Assembly (NCBI RefSeq): GCF_008107635.1
Contig: NZ_SDGZ01000015.1
Coordinates: 124,001 to 188,000, forward strand
DNA from: Weissella muntiaci
Lineage (GTDB): Bacteria; Bacillota; Bacilli; Lactobacillales; Lactobacillaceae
DNA: 64,000 nt
Direction of reading: 5' to 3'
A program made the translations under genes and the position numbers. The notes beneath the pieces were generated by a model. It did no database searches. It saw nothing but the letters and a program-made list of their open reading frames with translations, and was not told the DNA's origin. Positions 1 to 8,180 of this stretch are shown piece by piece; position 1 is the stretch's first letter, and every line of letters begins with the position of its first letter.

Positions 1-669
1 TAAACCATCATCATCGGCAAAAAGCGCCAAATCTGGTTCATACAATAGAACTGATTCATCCATCTCATCACGCTCATCCTCACTGATGTAAGGTGGATTC
101 GATACGATCAAATCAAATTGTCCTTCAATTTTTTCAAACAGGTCGGACTGAATTACTTTTACTTGTGGTGCATATTTAGCAATATTTTCTGTCGCTAGAT
201 CGAGGGCATCCGCTGAAATATCACTCGCCACAATCTGCCAGTTTGTTCGTTCTGCCGCCAAGGACACCGCAATTGCGCCCGAGCCGGTCCCAATATCCAA
301 AACCGTCAAGGCTTCTGTCATGGAATGATCTTTTAGAATCCAATCTACTAGTTCCTCGGTTTCTTGACGCGGTATTAAAACACGCCGATCAACCTGAAAC
401 TCACGCCCGTAGAAAGCGGCGTGTCCCAAGGCATACTGAACCGGTAAGCCACCCTTAATTGCTCGTACGGCTACCATAAAACGTAAGCGCTTCTCGTCCT
501 CTAAAATCGTATATCGATTATTATCAAGCTGGCTATAGTCCCAATCCATCATTCCCGTAAGCAAATAATCAATTTGGGCGCTTCGCTCCTCTTTTTCATG
601 AATATAAGGTTCAAGTTGCCAATCTCCCCAATCACGAACCGCTTGAATTGTCCATTGCTCATCCATCAT
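1..669 (-). CDS. prmC: Peptide chain release factor N5-glutamine methyltransferase (partial, C-terminus missing)
   Basis: The gene runs off the left edge, so only the first 223 residues are visible. Reading on the minus strand gives an N-terminal helical domain followed by a Rossmann-type methyltransferase core with the SAM-binding stretch LDIGTGSGAIAVSLA and the catalytic NPPY motif near residue 200, which is diagnostic of PrmC/HemK. The family methylates the glutamine of the GGQ motif in release factors. It sits 4 bases downstream of prfA, the usual order, so it is almost certainly co-transcribed with its substrate gene. Two adjacent ATG codons (669 and 666) are possible starts; I took the first. 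Confidence 0.95.
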   Translation of the reverse strand, partial: MMDEQWTIQAVRDWGDWQLEPYIHEKEERSAQIDYLLTGMMDWDYSQLDNNRYTILEDEKRLRFMVAVRAIKGGLPVQYALGHAAFYGREFQVDRRVLIPRQETEELVDWILKDHSMTEALTVLDIGTGSGAIAVSLAAERTNWQIVASDISADALDLATENIAKYAPQVKVIQSDLFEKIEGQFDLIVSNPPYISEDERDEMDESVLLYEPDLALFADDDGL

Positions 670-673
670 CTGC

Positions 674-1759
674 CTAAACCTGCTTCAATTCTTCAAGTTT
701 GGCTGTTTGATCAGCAATCACTAAGGCATCAATCACATCACCCAATTCGCCATTCATAATCCGATCTAGCTTGTTCAGTGACAACCCAATTCGGTGATCT
801 GTTACTCGATTTTGTGGATAATTATATGTCCGAATTCGCTCAGAACGATCACCAGTACCAACCGCCGTCTTACGTTGTTGCGCATACTCAGCTTCATTTT
901 GAGAAGCATAATAGTCGTAGACACGGGCCTTCATAATCTCCATTGCTTTAACACGGTTTTGTTGTTGTGAACGTTGATCTTGCATCGCAACCACAATTCC
1001 CGTTGGCAAATGAGTCATTCGTACGGCTGAAGAAGTCTTATTAACGTGCTGTCCACCTGCACCAGATGCGCGATAAACGTCGACTCGCAAATCCTTATCC
1101 TCGATATCAATGTCAACATCCTCATACTCTGGCATAACACCAACTGTAGCGGTTGAGGTGTGTACACGTCCAGCCGACTCCGTCTCGGGAACCCGCTGAA
1201 CACGATGTGCACCATTTTCAAACTTCAGCTTTGAATAGACTGAATTTCCAGTAATCATCAAGACAATTTCTTTATAACCACCAATTTCAGTTTTATTCTC
1301 GTCAATAATCTCAACATTCCAGCCTTGCTTTTCAGCATAACGTTGATACATGTCATATAAATCAGCTGCAAATAAAGCCCCTTCATCACCACCGGCAGCA
1401 CCGTGAATTTCCATGATAATATTCTTATCATCATTTGGATCCTTTGGTAGCAAGAGGATCTTTAGGTCTGCCTCAATGGCTTCCTTTTCGCTCTTGAGCT
1501 CTTTTAATTCTTCCTTGGCTAATTCTTCAAGTTCATCATCGCCCAAGCCCTCATTGAGCATCTCTTCATTGTCGGCGATTCCATTAACTACATCACGATA
1601 GTGCTTGAAAACATCAACGGTCTCACGTAATGAGCCCTCTTCTTTTGACAAGGCCATGAAACGTTGTGTATCAGCAATTACTTCTGGGTCAGAGATTAAC
1701 TCTGAAATTTCATCATATCGATCAACAACTGCCTGGACTTTTTCAAAAATTTCATCCAT
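674..1759 (-). CDS. prfA: Peptide chain release factor 1
   Basis: RF1 recognises UAA and UAG stop codons and triggers peptide release on the ribosome. The 361-residue length is standard. The GGQ catalytic loop is present (GAGGQHVN), and the stop-codon recognition tripeptide is of RF1 type (PET inside RVPETES, the PxT motif) rather than the SPF of RF2. It lies between tdk upstream and prmC downstream, a conserved order in Firmicutes. Its own stop codon is TAG, so it is decoded by its own product. Confidence 0.97.
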   Translation of the reverse strand: MDEIFEKVQAVVDRYDEISELISDPEVIADTQRFMALSKEEGSLRETVDVFKHYRDVVNGIADNEEMLNEGLGDDELEELAKEELKELKSEKEAIEADLKILLLPKDPNDDKNIIMEIHGAAGGDEGALFAADLYDMYQRYAEKQGWNVEIIDENKTEIGGYKEIVLMITGNSVYSKLKFENGAHRVQRVPETESAGRVHTSTATVGVMPEYEDVDIDIEDKDLRVDVYRASGAGGQHVNKTSSAVRMTHLPTGIVVAMQDQRSQQQNRVKAMEIMKARVYDYYASQNEAEYAQQRKTAVGTGDRSERIRTYNYPQNRVTDHRIGLSLNKLDRIMNGELGDVIDALVIADQTAKLEELKQV

Positions 1760-1791
1760 TGAATTTGTTCCTCATATTTTCTTGATTATTT

Positions 1792-2385
1792 CTACTTACC
1801 TGAGCGACGAGCTAAAGCTTCTAAGTCAGGGTGATTATAATGCATCCGGCAAACGGGCATATAAGCCTCATCGCCACCGATTTGAATCTGCTCACCTTCA
1901 TAAACCGGCTTTCCATCAACAAAGCGCAAATTCATCACTGCCTTGCGATCGCAAAATGAGCATAACGTTTTCATTTCCTCGATTTTATCAGCATAAATCA
2001 ACAAAGCCTCCGACCCCGGAAAAAGATTATTAAAAGCATCATTCTTTAAGCCAAAAGCCAAGGTTGGAATATGTAACTCATCAACAACCTGTGTTAATTG
2101 TAATACTTGTTCTTTGGTTAAGAATTGAGCCTCATCAATTAAAACAGCTGCAATTGATTCTGAGTTCTTAACTAAGTCAAAAATATTATCAGTTGAAGAG
2201 ACCGCCCGAGCAGGCCGTTGCATCCCAATCCGAGAAGTCACAGTTCCCACTCCGGAACGATCATCAAGCGCATTAGTAAGTAACAACACCTTCCGCCCTT
2301 GTGTTTCATAATTATGTGCAACCTTGATTATCTCGATGCTTTTACCACTTGCCATTGCACCATAACGGAAAAATAATTGTGCCAT
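1792..2385 (-). CDS. tdk: Thymidine kinase
   Basis: Phosphorylates thymidine (and deoxyuridine) with ATP in pyrimidine salvage. The start at 2385 gives 197 residues and the N-terminus MAQLFFRYGAMASGKS, containing the P-loop. A GGGAGG ribosome binding site lies about 9 bases upstream; an earlier in-frame ATG at 2433 lacks one. The Walker B-like segment (VLIDEAQFL), the lasso region and zinc ligands (CSFC, and CRMH near the C-terminus) are visible. It is the first gene of the likely tdk-prfA-prmC unit. Confidence 0.95.
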   Translation of the reverse strand: MAQLFFRYGAMASGKSIEIIKVAHNYETQGRKVLLLTNALDDRSGVGTVTSRIGMQRPARAVSSTDNIFDLVKNSESIAAVLIDEAQFLTKEQVLQLTQVVDELHIPTLAFGLKNDAFNNLFPGSEALLIYADKIEEMKTLCSFCDRKAVMNLRFVDGKPVYEGEQIQIGGDEAYMPVCRMHYNHPDLEALARRSGK

Positions 2386-2466
2386 CGATTCTGCCTCCCT
2401 ACCATGTACTGTCAACTGACTGTCAAAGTACATTCTACAATAAAAAAGAACACCGTAACAGAGAAA

Positions 2467-2530
2467 AAAACTAGCTTTACAAGCCTTACCATAAAATCCA
2501 ATTGATCGGTAAGGTTTAGTCAGCTAGTTT
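2467..2530 (-). terminator. Rho-independent terminator of the murT-gatD operon
   Basis: The arms 2468-2476 (AAACTAGCT) and 2522-2530 (AGCTAGTTT) are complementary, with a second inner stem (CTTACC/GGTAAG). Read on the minus strand the stem runs into seven T residues. It lies just past the gatD stop and before tdk. Confidence 0.8.
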
Positions 2531-2547
2531 ACACATTTGTTTTTAAC

Positions 2548-3255
2548 TTAAAAGGCTTCTGCTGTGACTTGTGCTAATCTCTCAGACCAGTCAACTTCAG
2601 GGTACTTACGTTGCAAGATAATCTGCAATACTTGCAAAGCTAAATTACCATTACGAGTAAAGATTGGTCCATGGAAATAAGTTCCATAAACGTTCTTATA
2701 GATCAGACCTTCGCCACCGTCTTCACCATTATTACCTTTACCTTCGATCGTATTTCCCAATGGACGCTCTCCAGCACCAAGGAAAGTACGGCCTTGATGA
2801 TTTTCAAAACCACGATAGACTTCGCCGGTCTCTGCATTCTTAATACGAATATTACCAGTGAAGCGATTGTCAGGCTGGTTCAATGTATAGTGATCCAATG
2901 CCCCAATTCCTTCAACTCGACTACCATCAGCTAATAAGAAATAATGTCCAAGTAGTTGGAAGCCGCCACAGACTCCTAGCATGGGACCATCGGCTTCAAT
3001 ATAACGCTTAATCGCCGCCGATTTTTGTGGCAAATCATAGGAAACAATCTGTTCCTCATAATCTTGTCCTCCACCAAATAGAGCAAAATCATATTTATTT
3101 TCATCAAACTCATCGCCTAATGAAACCAAATCTACCGCAACATCAACGCCAACTTGCTTAGCATAATAACGAAGCGCCACGATATTACCATAATCGCCAT
3201 AAGTATTCATCAAATCGCCGTAAAGATGGGCAATTTTAATTTCATAATCAGCCAT
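2548..3255 (-). CDS. gatD: Lipid II isoglutaminyl synthase, glutaminase subunit GatD
   Basis: Class I glutamine amidotransferase-like protein of 235 residues. It releases ammonia from glutamine for MurT, which amidates the alpha-carboxyl of D-glutamate in lipid II. The nucleophile elbow MLGVCGGFQLLG carries the catalytic cysteine, an early FGGGQDYEEQ segment matches the oxyanion/glycine-rich loop, and a C-terminal GTYFHGP carries the catalytic histidine. It starts 3 bases after the murT stop, with the ribosome binding site GGGAG inside the end of murT, so the two are translationally coupled. Confidence 0.93.
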   Translation of the reverse strand: MADYEIKIAHLYGDLMNTYGDYGNIVALRYYAKQVGVDVAVDLVSLGDEFDENKYDFALFGGGQDYEEQIVSYDLPQKSAAIKRYIEADGPMLGVCGGFQLLGHYFLLADGSRVEGIGALDHYTLNQPDNRFTGNIRIKNAETGEVYRGFENHQGRTFLGAGERPLGNTIEGKGNNGEDGGEGLIYKNVYGTYFHGPIFTRNGNLALQVLQIILQRKYPEVDWSERLAQVTAEAF

Positions 3256-3258
3256 GGT

Positions 3259-4611
3259 CTATTCTCCCAGTCGATTTTTAATATAGCCAGCTTGTGCCAA
3301 CTGTGCCCGCAGTTGCAGCATTGCAGTATAAGTTGCCGCAATGTATACACGCTTAGTTGGCATCGCCTTAATAGCTTTAGTTATTTGCTTTATATCTTCG
3401 TAAATCGCAATATCTTCAAACTCAGCCATCTTCAACCGGACATTAATATCACGGTATCTTTGTCCACCAACAGCAACCTTTCGCACATCAGTTTGATGAA
3501 GCGATTCAAAATCGGCGTCCCAAATCCATGATGTATCGATTCCATCCGCATAATTGGCATTTAGCAATGTCAGCAGTGAAAACGGCTCCGAATCCGTCTT
3601 CATCATATCGATCACCTGGTTCGTACCAACCGGGTTCTTGATCAAAACGATTGTAACCTCTTTATCATCAACCGTAATTGCTTCTTGGCGTCCAAAAATT
3701 TGTGCGTTTGATTCCAAAGCTTTCTTGATCTGAACTGCGTCAACTCCCATAAATCGACCAACTGTATAAGCAGCTAATGCATTATAAATATTATACATCC
3801 CACCAATTTCAATTTGGAAAGTCTGTCCATCAATATCAAAATTCGAGAATGTCGGTGTTAGCTGGTTGAGCTTTGTAACTGCATAATCCAGTTCAGGTCG
3901 AGCAAACTGATCAGTCTTCGAGAAGTAATAACCTTGATTGGCATACGTAATGAAGTGATAATGCAATATTGAATGATCAGTTGGTGATAATATTCCATCC
4001 GTGTTAATCGGTGCCCGCATGTCACCATCAGCAGGTAAATGATTAAAACCATAGTAAATTTTCGGATTAGGCAGATCACCACGCATAAAGATTGGCGAAT
4101 CTGCGTTAGCAATTACCGTTGCATCTGGAACCAATCGAATTCCCTTTAAGATCTTGTCGTAAGTTGTGTAGATTTCACCAAACCGATCCATTTGATCGCG
4201 GAAGATATTCGTTAATACGAATGCTTTTGGCTTAAGTTGACGAGCGATTTCTTCAACGTTGGCTTCATCAACCTCTAAAACCGCCACTGGTCGGGCACCC
4301 TTTTTAGGCGCCTTAGCCGTAAGCATCGTTCCCGTAATCCCTTGGATCATATTCGAACCAGATGGATTTGTAATAATTGTGCCGAACTTTTCACGCAAAA
4401 CCCTGGCAGCTAAAGTCGTTGTCAAAGTCTTACCATTAGTTCCAGTAATGACAATCACATCGTACTTTTCTGCTAAATTGGTCATTACGTCTGGATCAAT
4501 CCTGACGGCCAATTTACCAGGTAAGGAAGTTCCTCCTCTATGCAAGATATTGCGCAACACAAAATAACTTGTCTTACCAACCATCATTGCTAATGAACTC
4601 TTCAGACTCAT
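3259..4611 (-). CDS. murT: Lipid II isoglutaminyl synthase, Mur ligase subunit MurT
   Basis: Mur-ligase-like subunit that activates the lipid II glutamate with ATP; the ammonia comes from GatD. The start at 4611 (450 residues) is chosen because AAGGAG lies 7 bases upstream. The P-loop TGTNGKT is at residues 56-62 and the C-terminal DUF1727 domain (YVAATYTAMLQLR region) is present. Odd point: the middle-domain zinc ribbon, normally two CxxC pairs, here reads S209-P-T-D212 and S231-K-T-D234 although the flanking sequence (ILHYHFITYANQGYYF and RPELDY) is conserved. All four cysteines are absent, so the protein probably does not bind zinc there. Confidence 0.93.
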   Translation of the reverse strand: MSLKSSLAMMVGKTSYFVLRNILHRGGTSLPGKLAVRIDPDVMTNLAEKYDVIVITGTNGKTLTTTLAARVLREKFGTIITNPSGSNMIQGITGTMLTAKAPKKGARPVAVLEVDEANVEEIARQLKPKAFVLTNIFRDQMDRFGEIYTTYDKILKGIRLVPDATVIANADSPIFMRGDLPNPKIYYGFNHLPADGDMRAPINTDGILSPTDHSILHYHFITYANQGYYFSKTDQFARPELDYAVTKLNQLTPTFSNFDIDGQTFQIEIGGMYNIYNALAAYTVGRFMGVDAVQIKKALESNAQIFGRQEAITVDDKEVTIVLIKNPVGTNQVIDMMKTDSEPFSLLTLLNANYADGIDTSWIWDADFESLHQTDVRKVAVGGQRYRDINVRLKMAEFEDIAIYEDIKQITKAIKAMPTKRVYIAATYTAMLQLRAQLAQAGYIKNRLGE

Positions 4612-4702
4612 GTCAAACTCCTTTTTCAAAAATGCTAACTTACATTTTAGCATTCATTTATAGAAATAAGCTACTCCATCAGATTACTTGATTTTTTTGA
4701 AT

Positions 4703-4712
4703 TACAGTTGTA
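4703..4712. promoter_or_regulatory. Copper-box operator (TACAnnTGTA) upstream of copY
   Basis: TACAGTTGTA matches the CopY/CopR operator consensus TACANNTGTA exactly and extends to a 12-bp palindrome (4702-4713). It lies in the divergent region between murT and copY, about 127 bases before the copY start. Confidence 0.7.
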
Positions 4713-4839
4713 AACTACACTTTGAACGACCGAAAGTCAACCATCCATTTAGAAGAATTATAATCAAAGACAGTTTGAACAGTCACATGCCCCCTTACTA
4801 GCTTCATTTCGGGGTATCGTCATATATAAGGAATAAAGC

Positions 4840-5265
4840 ATGAATACAATTGAAATCTCCGATGCAGAGTGGGATGTGATGCGAATTATCTGGACGCTTG
4901 GCCCATCGACAAGCAAGGAAATTGCTGATGTCCTAATTGAAAAAAAAGGCTGGAAGACCGCTACTGTTAAAACTCTTTTAGGACGCCTGGTCAAAAAAGG
5001 CGCTCTCGATACCAAAGCAGACCAACATGCCTTTATCTATTCCAGCACTGTTGCTGAACAGACTATGATGGATCAATCATTAACTCAGCTCTTCGAACAT
5101 TTGTGCGCTATGCGGATTGGGCAAAGTCTGGAGAACAACTTACCCAAACTTGCTTTGAGCAAAAAGGATATTGAATCTTTACAAGCAATCTTGGCTCAAA
5201 AAGCACTAACTGCACCAGACGAAGTCCCATGTAATTGTGTTGATAACAATCATACTTGTCATTAA
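4840..5265 (+). CDS. copY: Copper-responsive transcriptional repressor, CopY/BlaI family
   Basis: A 141-residue protein with an N-terminal winged helix of the BlaI/MecI/CopY type (ISDAEWDVMRIIWTLG, then TVKTLLGRLVKKGAL). It ends in a metal-binding tail CNCVDNNHTCH. The classical CopY tail is CxCx4CxC; here the first CxC is intact, the spacing is six, and the last cysteine is replaced by histidine. It should repress copper export genes by binding TACAnnTGTA boxes and release them when Cu(I) displaces zinc. A ribosome binding site AAGGA precedes the ATG. Its target copB lies 6 kb away rather than adjacent. Confidence 0.88.
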   Translation: MNTIEISDAEWDVMRIIWTLGPSTSKEIADVLIEKKGWKTATVKTLLGRLVKKGALDTKADQHAFIYSSTVAEQTMMDQSLTQLFEHLCAMRIGQSLENNLPKLALSKKDIESLQAILAQKALTAPDEVPCNCVDNNHTCH

Positions 5266-5301
5266 AAGGCGACCATTATCAAATGATAATGGTCGCCTTT
5301 T
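5264..5301. terminator. Bidirectional terminator between copY and the surface-protein gene
   Basis: A perfect 17-bp stem (5264-5280 with 5285-5301) closes over a 4-base loop. It has A-runs on one side and T-runs on the other, so it can end transcripts from both convergent genes. Confidence 0.85.
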
Positions 5302-5304
5302 AGT

Positions 5305-6984
5305 TTACTTTTCCTTATATCCACATATCAAAGCACCTAATACCAAACACATTCCCAGATAAGAGAGTTGTGCAACCGTTACAAAGTCGGTAGCAGGTAA
5401 CTGCCGGATATTCTTATCAGAAATCAATTTCTCATTTACAGCTTCCGTAGACGAAAGATTGTCCTTGATTCTTTCTTCTTTATATTTATAGACAACTCCA
5501 CGATTATCGGCCTTATGAAGATCTTTTCCTGAAAGGGAGCGCGCCTTCTGCTCATCAAAGACGATTTCCCGTTTACGCTCCAACAAAACAACGACTGATT
5601 CTTGTGTCCCCTCCACTGCCTTCATCGATTGCGTTACCATCATTTCTTGATTTTCAATAACTTGAGCTATTTGAGGCTGTGCTATTCCTTGAGTTCCAGT
5701 AGCTTGTGGTGTTTGAGGTTGCACTATTTCTCGAGCCTCAGTAATTCGTGGTATTTGAGACTGTGCTATTTCCTGAGTCCCAGTAGCTTGTATTATTTGA
5801 GATTGTGCTATTTCCTGAGTCCCAGTAATTTGTCTTGTTTGAGGTCGCTCTATTTCCTGAGTCCCAGTAATTTGTCCTATTTGAGGTCGCTCTATTTCCT
5901 GAGTCTCAGTAACTTGTATTATTTGAGACTGTGCTATTTCCTGAGTCTCAGTAATTTGTCTTATTTGAGACTGTGCTATTTCCTGAGTCTCAGTAACTTG
6001 TGTTATTTGAGGTCGCTCTATTTCCTGAGTCTCAGTAACTTGTGTTATTTGAGGTCGCTCTATTTCCTGAGTCTCAGTAACTTGTGTTATTTGAGGTCGC
6101 TCTATTTCCTGAGTTACTAATTGCTGGCCCACCTGGTCAAATCGGACCGCCTGCTCAGAAATGACCATTTCATTGCTCTTAGAGAACTGCTCTCGAGTCA
6201 AAACAGCCTGACTATCCGCTTCACTACTAATAATTCTCGGCATAATTTCAACATAAGCTAACCGAGTTGCCCTAATGCGCCCATCAGGCGACAAGATTTG
6301 GCCCTCAATTTGATATTGACCTGGTTTGCTTGTGTCCAATCGGTTAATTCCCGTACTAGACTGAATTTGTACATTTCCTTGTAGCGATTCCCCTTTTAAA
6401 TCGGGCCAAATGAACGAGCTCCGCCAATCATATTCCTGGCCTTGTGTTAGAATTTGATCCCGCATACCGAGCACCGTGATTTGAGCATTCCGTACTAAAC
6501 CTTCACCTTGCCAAATCATCTCCGATCGACGCTGATTGCGCGGTTTAATCACATTCCAATAATGATGTTGCAATGAGAACGACTGATGTTGAATCTGCCC
6601 CAAGTTAATCGGTTTGTTTGGTACGACCTGCGCCTGTTTCGCTGAAAGTTCTCTACCAGTCTGATCTTTTATCGAGACAATCAGATCTAGCGGCTTAAAA
6701 CTTTGATTAGGCATCGTAAAGGTAATTTCATCCCTAACTTGGAGATCCGATTGATCAACCATTAAATCAATCATGCCATTAAAGACATATACAGGTTCGT
6801 CCATTAATTTATTCGAATAGACTTTCCAAGTCACATTTTGCCGTCCCAATTGACTAAGAAAATCTTTCTGATCATAGCTTACTGTAACCGACCATGTCTG
6901 CATGGCCCTCTGATCCGTCTTTACTAATCGAACCCAAGCACTCCGATGCGCCAGTGTCAGATCATTCAAGGCTTGTTCATTCAT
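5305..6984 (-). CDS. C-terminal part of an interrupted cell-wall surface protein (repeats and sortase signal)
   Basis: This 559-residue frame has no signal peptide and starts in mid-domain. It is in the same reading frame as the upstream fragment (7015-7917), separated only by one TAG codon and ten sense codons (KIGKLYVAPT...). From the N-terminus: a beta-rich region containing TDQRAMQTWSVTVS, which recalls the core of WxL-type domains (weak); two further all-beta stretches; eleven tandem 14-residue repeats of the type TQEIERPQITQVTE; a charged linker; and a C-terminal sorting signal LPATD, a hydrophobic segment and KEK. It could be translated alone only from the internal ATG at 6984. More likely it is the distal part of a broken gene, or is reached by readthrough. 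Confidence 0.75.
   Translation of the reverse strand: MNEQALNDLTLAHRSAWVRLVKTDQRAMQTWSVTVSYDQKDFLSQLGRQNVTWKVYSNKLMDEPVYVFNGMIDLMVDQSDLQVRDEITFTMPNQSFKPLDLIVSIKDQTGRELSAKQAQVVPNKPINLGQIQHQSFSLQHHYWNVIKPRNQRRSEMIWQGEGLVRNAQITVLGMRDQILTQGQEYDWRSSFIWPDLKGESLQGNVQIQSSTGINRLDTSKPGQYQIEGQILSPDGRIRATRLAYVEIMPRIISSEADSQAVLTREQFSKSNEMVISEQAVRFDQVGQQLVTQEIERPQITQVTETQEIERPQITQVTETQEIERPQITQVTETQEIAQSQIRQITETQEIAQSQIIQVTETQEIERPQIGQITGTQEIERPQTRQITGTQEIAQSQIIQATGTQEIAQSQIPRITEAREIVQPQTPQATGTQGIAQPQIAQVIENQEMMVTQSMKAVEGTQESVVVLLERKREIVFDEQKARSLSGKDLHKADNRGVVYKYKEERIKDNLSSTEAVNEKLISDKNIRQLPATDFVTVAQLSYLGMCLVLGALICGYKEK
5653..6114. repeat. Eleven tandem 42-bp repeats inside the surface-protein gene
   Basis: 462 bp made of eleven 42-bp units, each encoding 14 residues. 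The three units nearest the N-terminus (5989-6114) encode identical peptides; those toward the C-terminus diverge (ERP versus AQS or VQP variants). There is no spacer, so this is a coding tandem repeat and not a CRISPR array. Units are prone to copy-number change by slippage. Confidence 0.93.
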
Positions 6985-7014
6985 TGTCGGCGCAACATAT
7001 AATTTCCCAATCTT

Positions 7015-7917
7015 CTATTGTACACCCATAATTGCAGGTGCCCACACCCAAGTTCCACCCGGTGCTGAAGTTGTTCCCAAGTGTTGCAATAACTGTTTAC
7101 CTGTCAAGACGGCCGATGTTGCCGTATATATCGGATAACGTTCTGTCCCACTTTTTAATTGAATCCACTTACCGCCATATTGTGCATCATTTGGCACATG
7201 CTCCAACGATTCATCCTCGTTGGCAACATGATTATAGGCGCGTCCTAAGTTATCATGATACTGTTGGCCAAAAGCCTTATTCATGAAGGTGATTTTTTTA
7301 AGATTATGGGTACCCTGAAATATATTACTCGCTCGATTCATTGACAAACCCTTAAAATCAACCTTTATCAAGTTAAGCTCCTCAAGCATCGGATTGTTAG
7401 CAAACATCCGGTTAACATTCTTAGCGGAAGCAACCGTTAAATTTTCAGAATCCAAGCTAACCAACTTGGGATTATCTGCAAACATTTCGTGGATATCTTC
7501 TGTACTAGCTAACTTTAAATTTGCCAATCCCGTTATCTTGGTTAAATTGGGCAACCCTTTAAAAAGAGCCGCCCCTTGCGCTCCAACTGTAATTTCGCCA
7601 GCTATTTCAATCTCTTCAAGCAACGGAAGAATTTCTCGTAAATCTGGATCATTCAAAAATGCGGTAGTTGCCGGTTCCTCAGCTACCTCCGGCGCAACTC
7701 CGGTTAATAAAACCAATCGTCGATTTTCAAAATACCATGCCACACTCCCCCACGTTCCCTGAGTCCCAGCTGACTGAATTCTTGTCGGCTCTGACATAGT
7801 TGTGGCAACAACATATCCATCATTCGCTATAAAAGCGACTATCACCAATCCACCAATACCAGTCAGTAGCCAGCGACTGACTGGCTTGTAATTTCCAATA
7901 CTAAACTTGTTTTTCAT
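7015..7917 (-). CDS. N-terminal part of an interrupted surface protein (signal peptide and BspA-type leucine-rich repeats)
   Basis: The start ATG at 7917 (300 residues) has GGGG 8 bases upstream; a GTG at 7926 is an alternative. A basic N-terminus followed by a hydrophobic stretch (WLLTGIGGLVIVAFIA) is a signal peptide or membrane anchor. Residues of about 80-230 carry BspA/DUF285-like repeats built on MFADNPKL / MFANNPML and LTKITGLANL. The frame ends at TAG 7015-7017 right after APAIMGVQ, and the same frame then continues open for 570 codons to the LPATD anchor. Taken together the two halves form one typical LPxTG-type adhesin of about 870 residues. Its ligand is unknown. Confidence 0.78.
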   Translation of the reverse strand: MKNKFSIGNYKPVSRWLLTGIGGLVIVAFIANDGYVVATTMSEPTRIQSAGTQGTWGSVAWYFENRRLVLLTGVAPEVAEEPATTAFLNDPDLREILPLLEEIEIAGEITVGAQGAALFKGLPNLTKITGLANLKLASTEDIHEMFADNPKLVSLDSENLTVASAKNVNRMFANNPMLEELNLIKVDFKGLSMNRASNIFQGTHNLKKITFMNKAFGQQYHDNLGRAYNHVANEDESLEHVPNDAQYGGKWIQLKSGTERYPIYTATSAVLTGKQLLQHLGTTSAPGGTWVWAPAIMGVQ

Positions 7918-8080
7918 CTCCCGCACCCCTGAAACCTTTGCAACTTATGTATACTAATAAAACTTACCTATCACATCATATTCGCCAAGACTGAAAATGA
8001 TAAAGTGGTTTTATATTCATGTTGCATGCCAATAAAGGCAGTAAAAGCCTTCATGGCTGCTTTGAGATACAAATCATCGT

Positions 8081-8109
8081 AAAAAAACGTGACATAATGT
8101 CACGTTTTT
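8081..8109. promoter_or_regulatory. Perfect palindrome upstream of the TetR gene
   Basis: The arms AAAAACGTGACAT and ATGTCACGTTTTT pair perfectly around one central base (8083-8095, 8097-8109). The core CGTGACAT-A-ATGTCACG has the size of a TetR operator and lies about 70 bases before the tetR start. On the minus strand it is followed by seven T residues, so a terminator is an alternative, but no minus-strand gene ends here. Confidence 0.5.
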
Positions 8110-8180
8110 AGCAGTTTATTTTCAATAATTAATGCTTAAATAAAACTGGGGGGAGAAACAGAATACGAGGTAACTAACGA

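Noticed and set aside
5653..6114. CRISPR-like regularity of the 42-bp repeats
   Set aside because: The units are contiguous without unique spacers, are in frame, and no cas genes are present.
5602..6120. A plus-strand open frame with repeating LCYFLSLSN-like units across the 42-bp repeats
   Set aside because: It is the antisense reflection of the tandem repeat in the surface-protein gene. It has no RBS, and the repeat translation on the minus strand fits a sortase-anchored protein.
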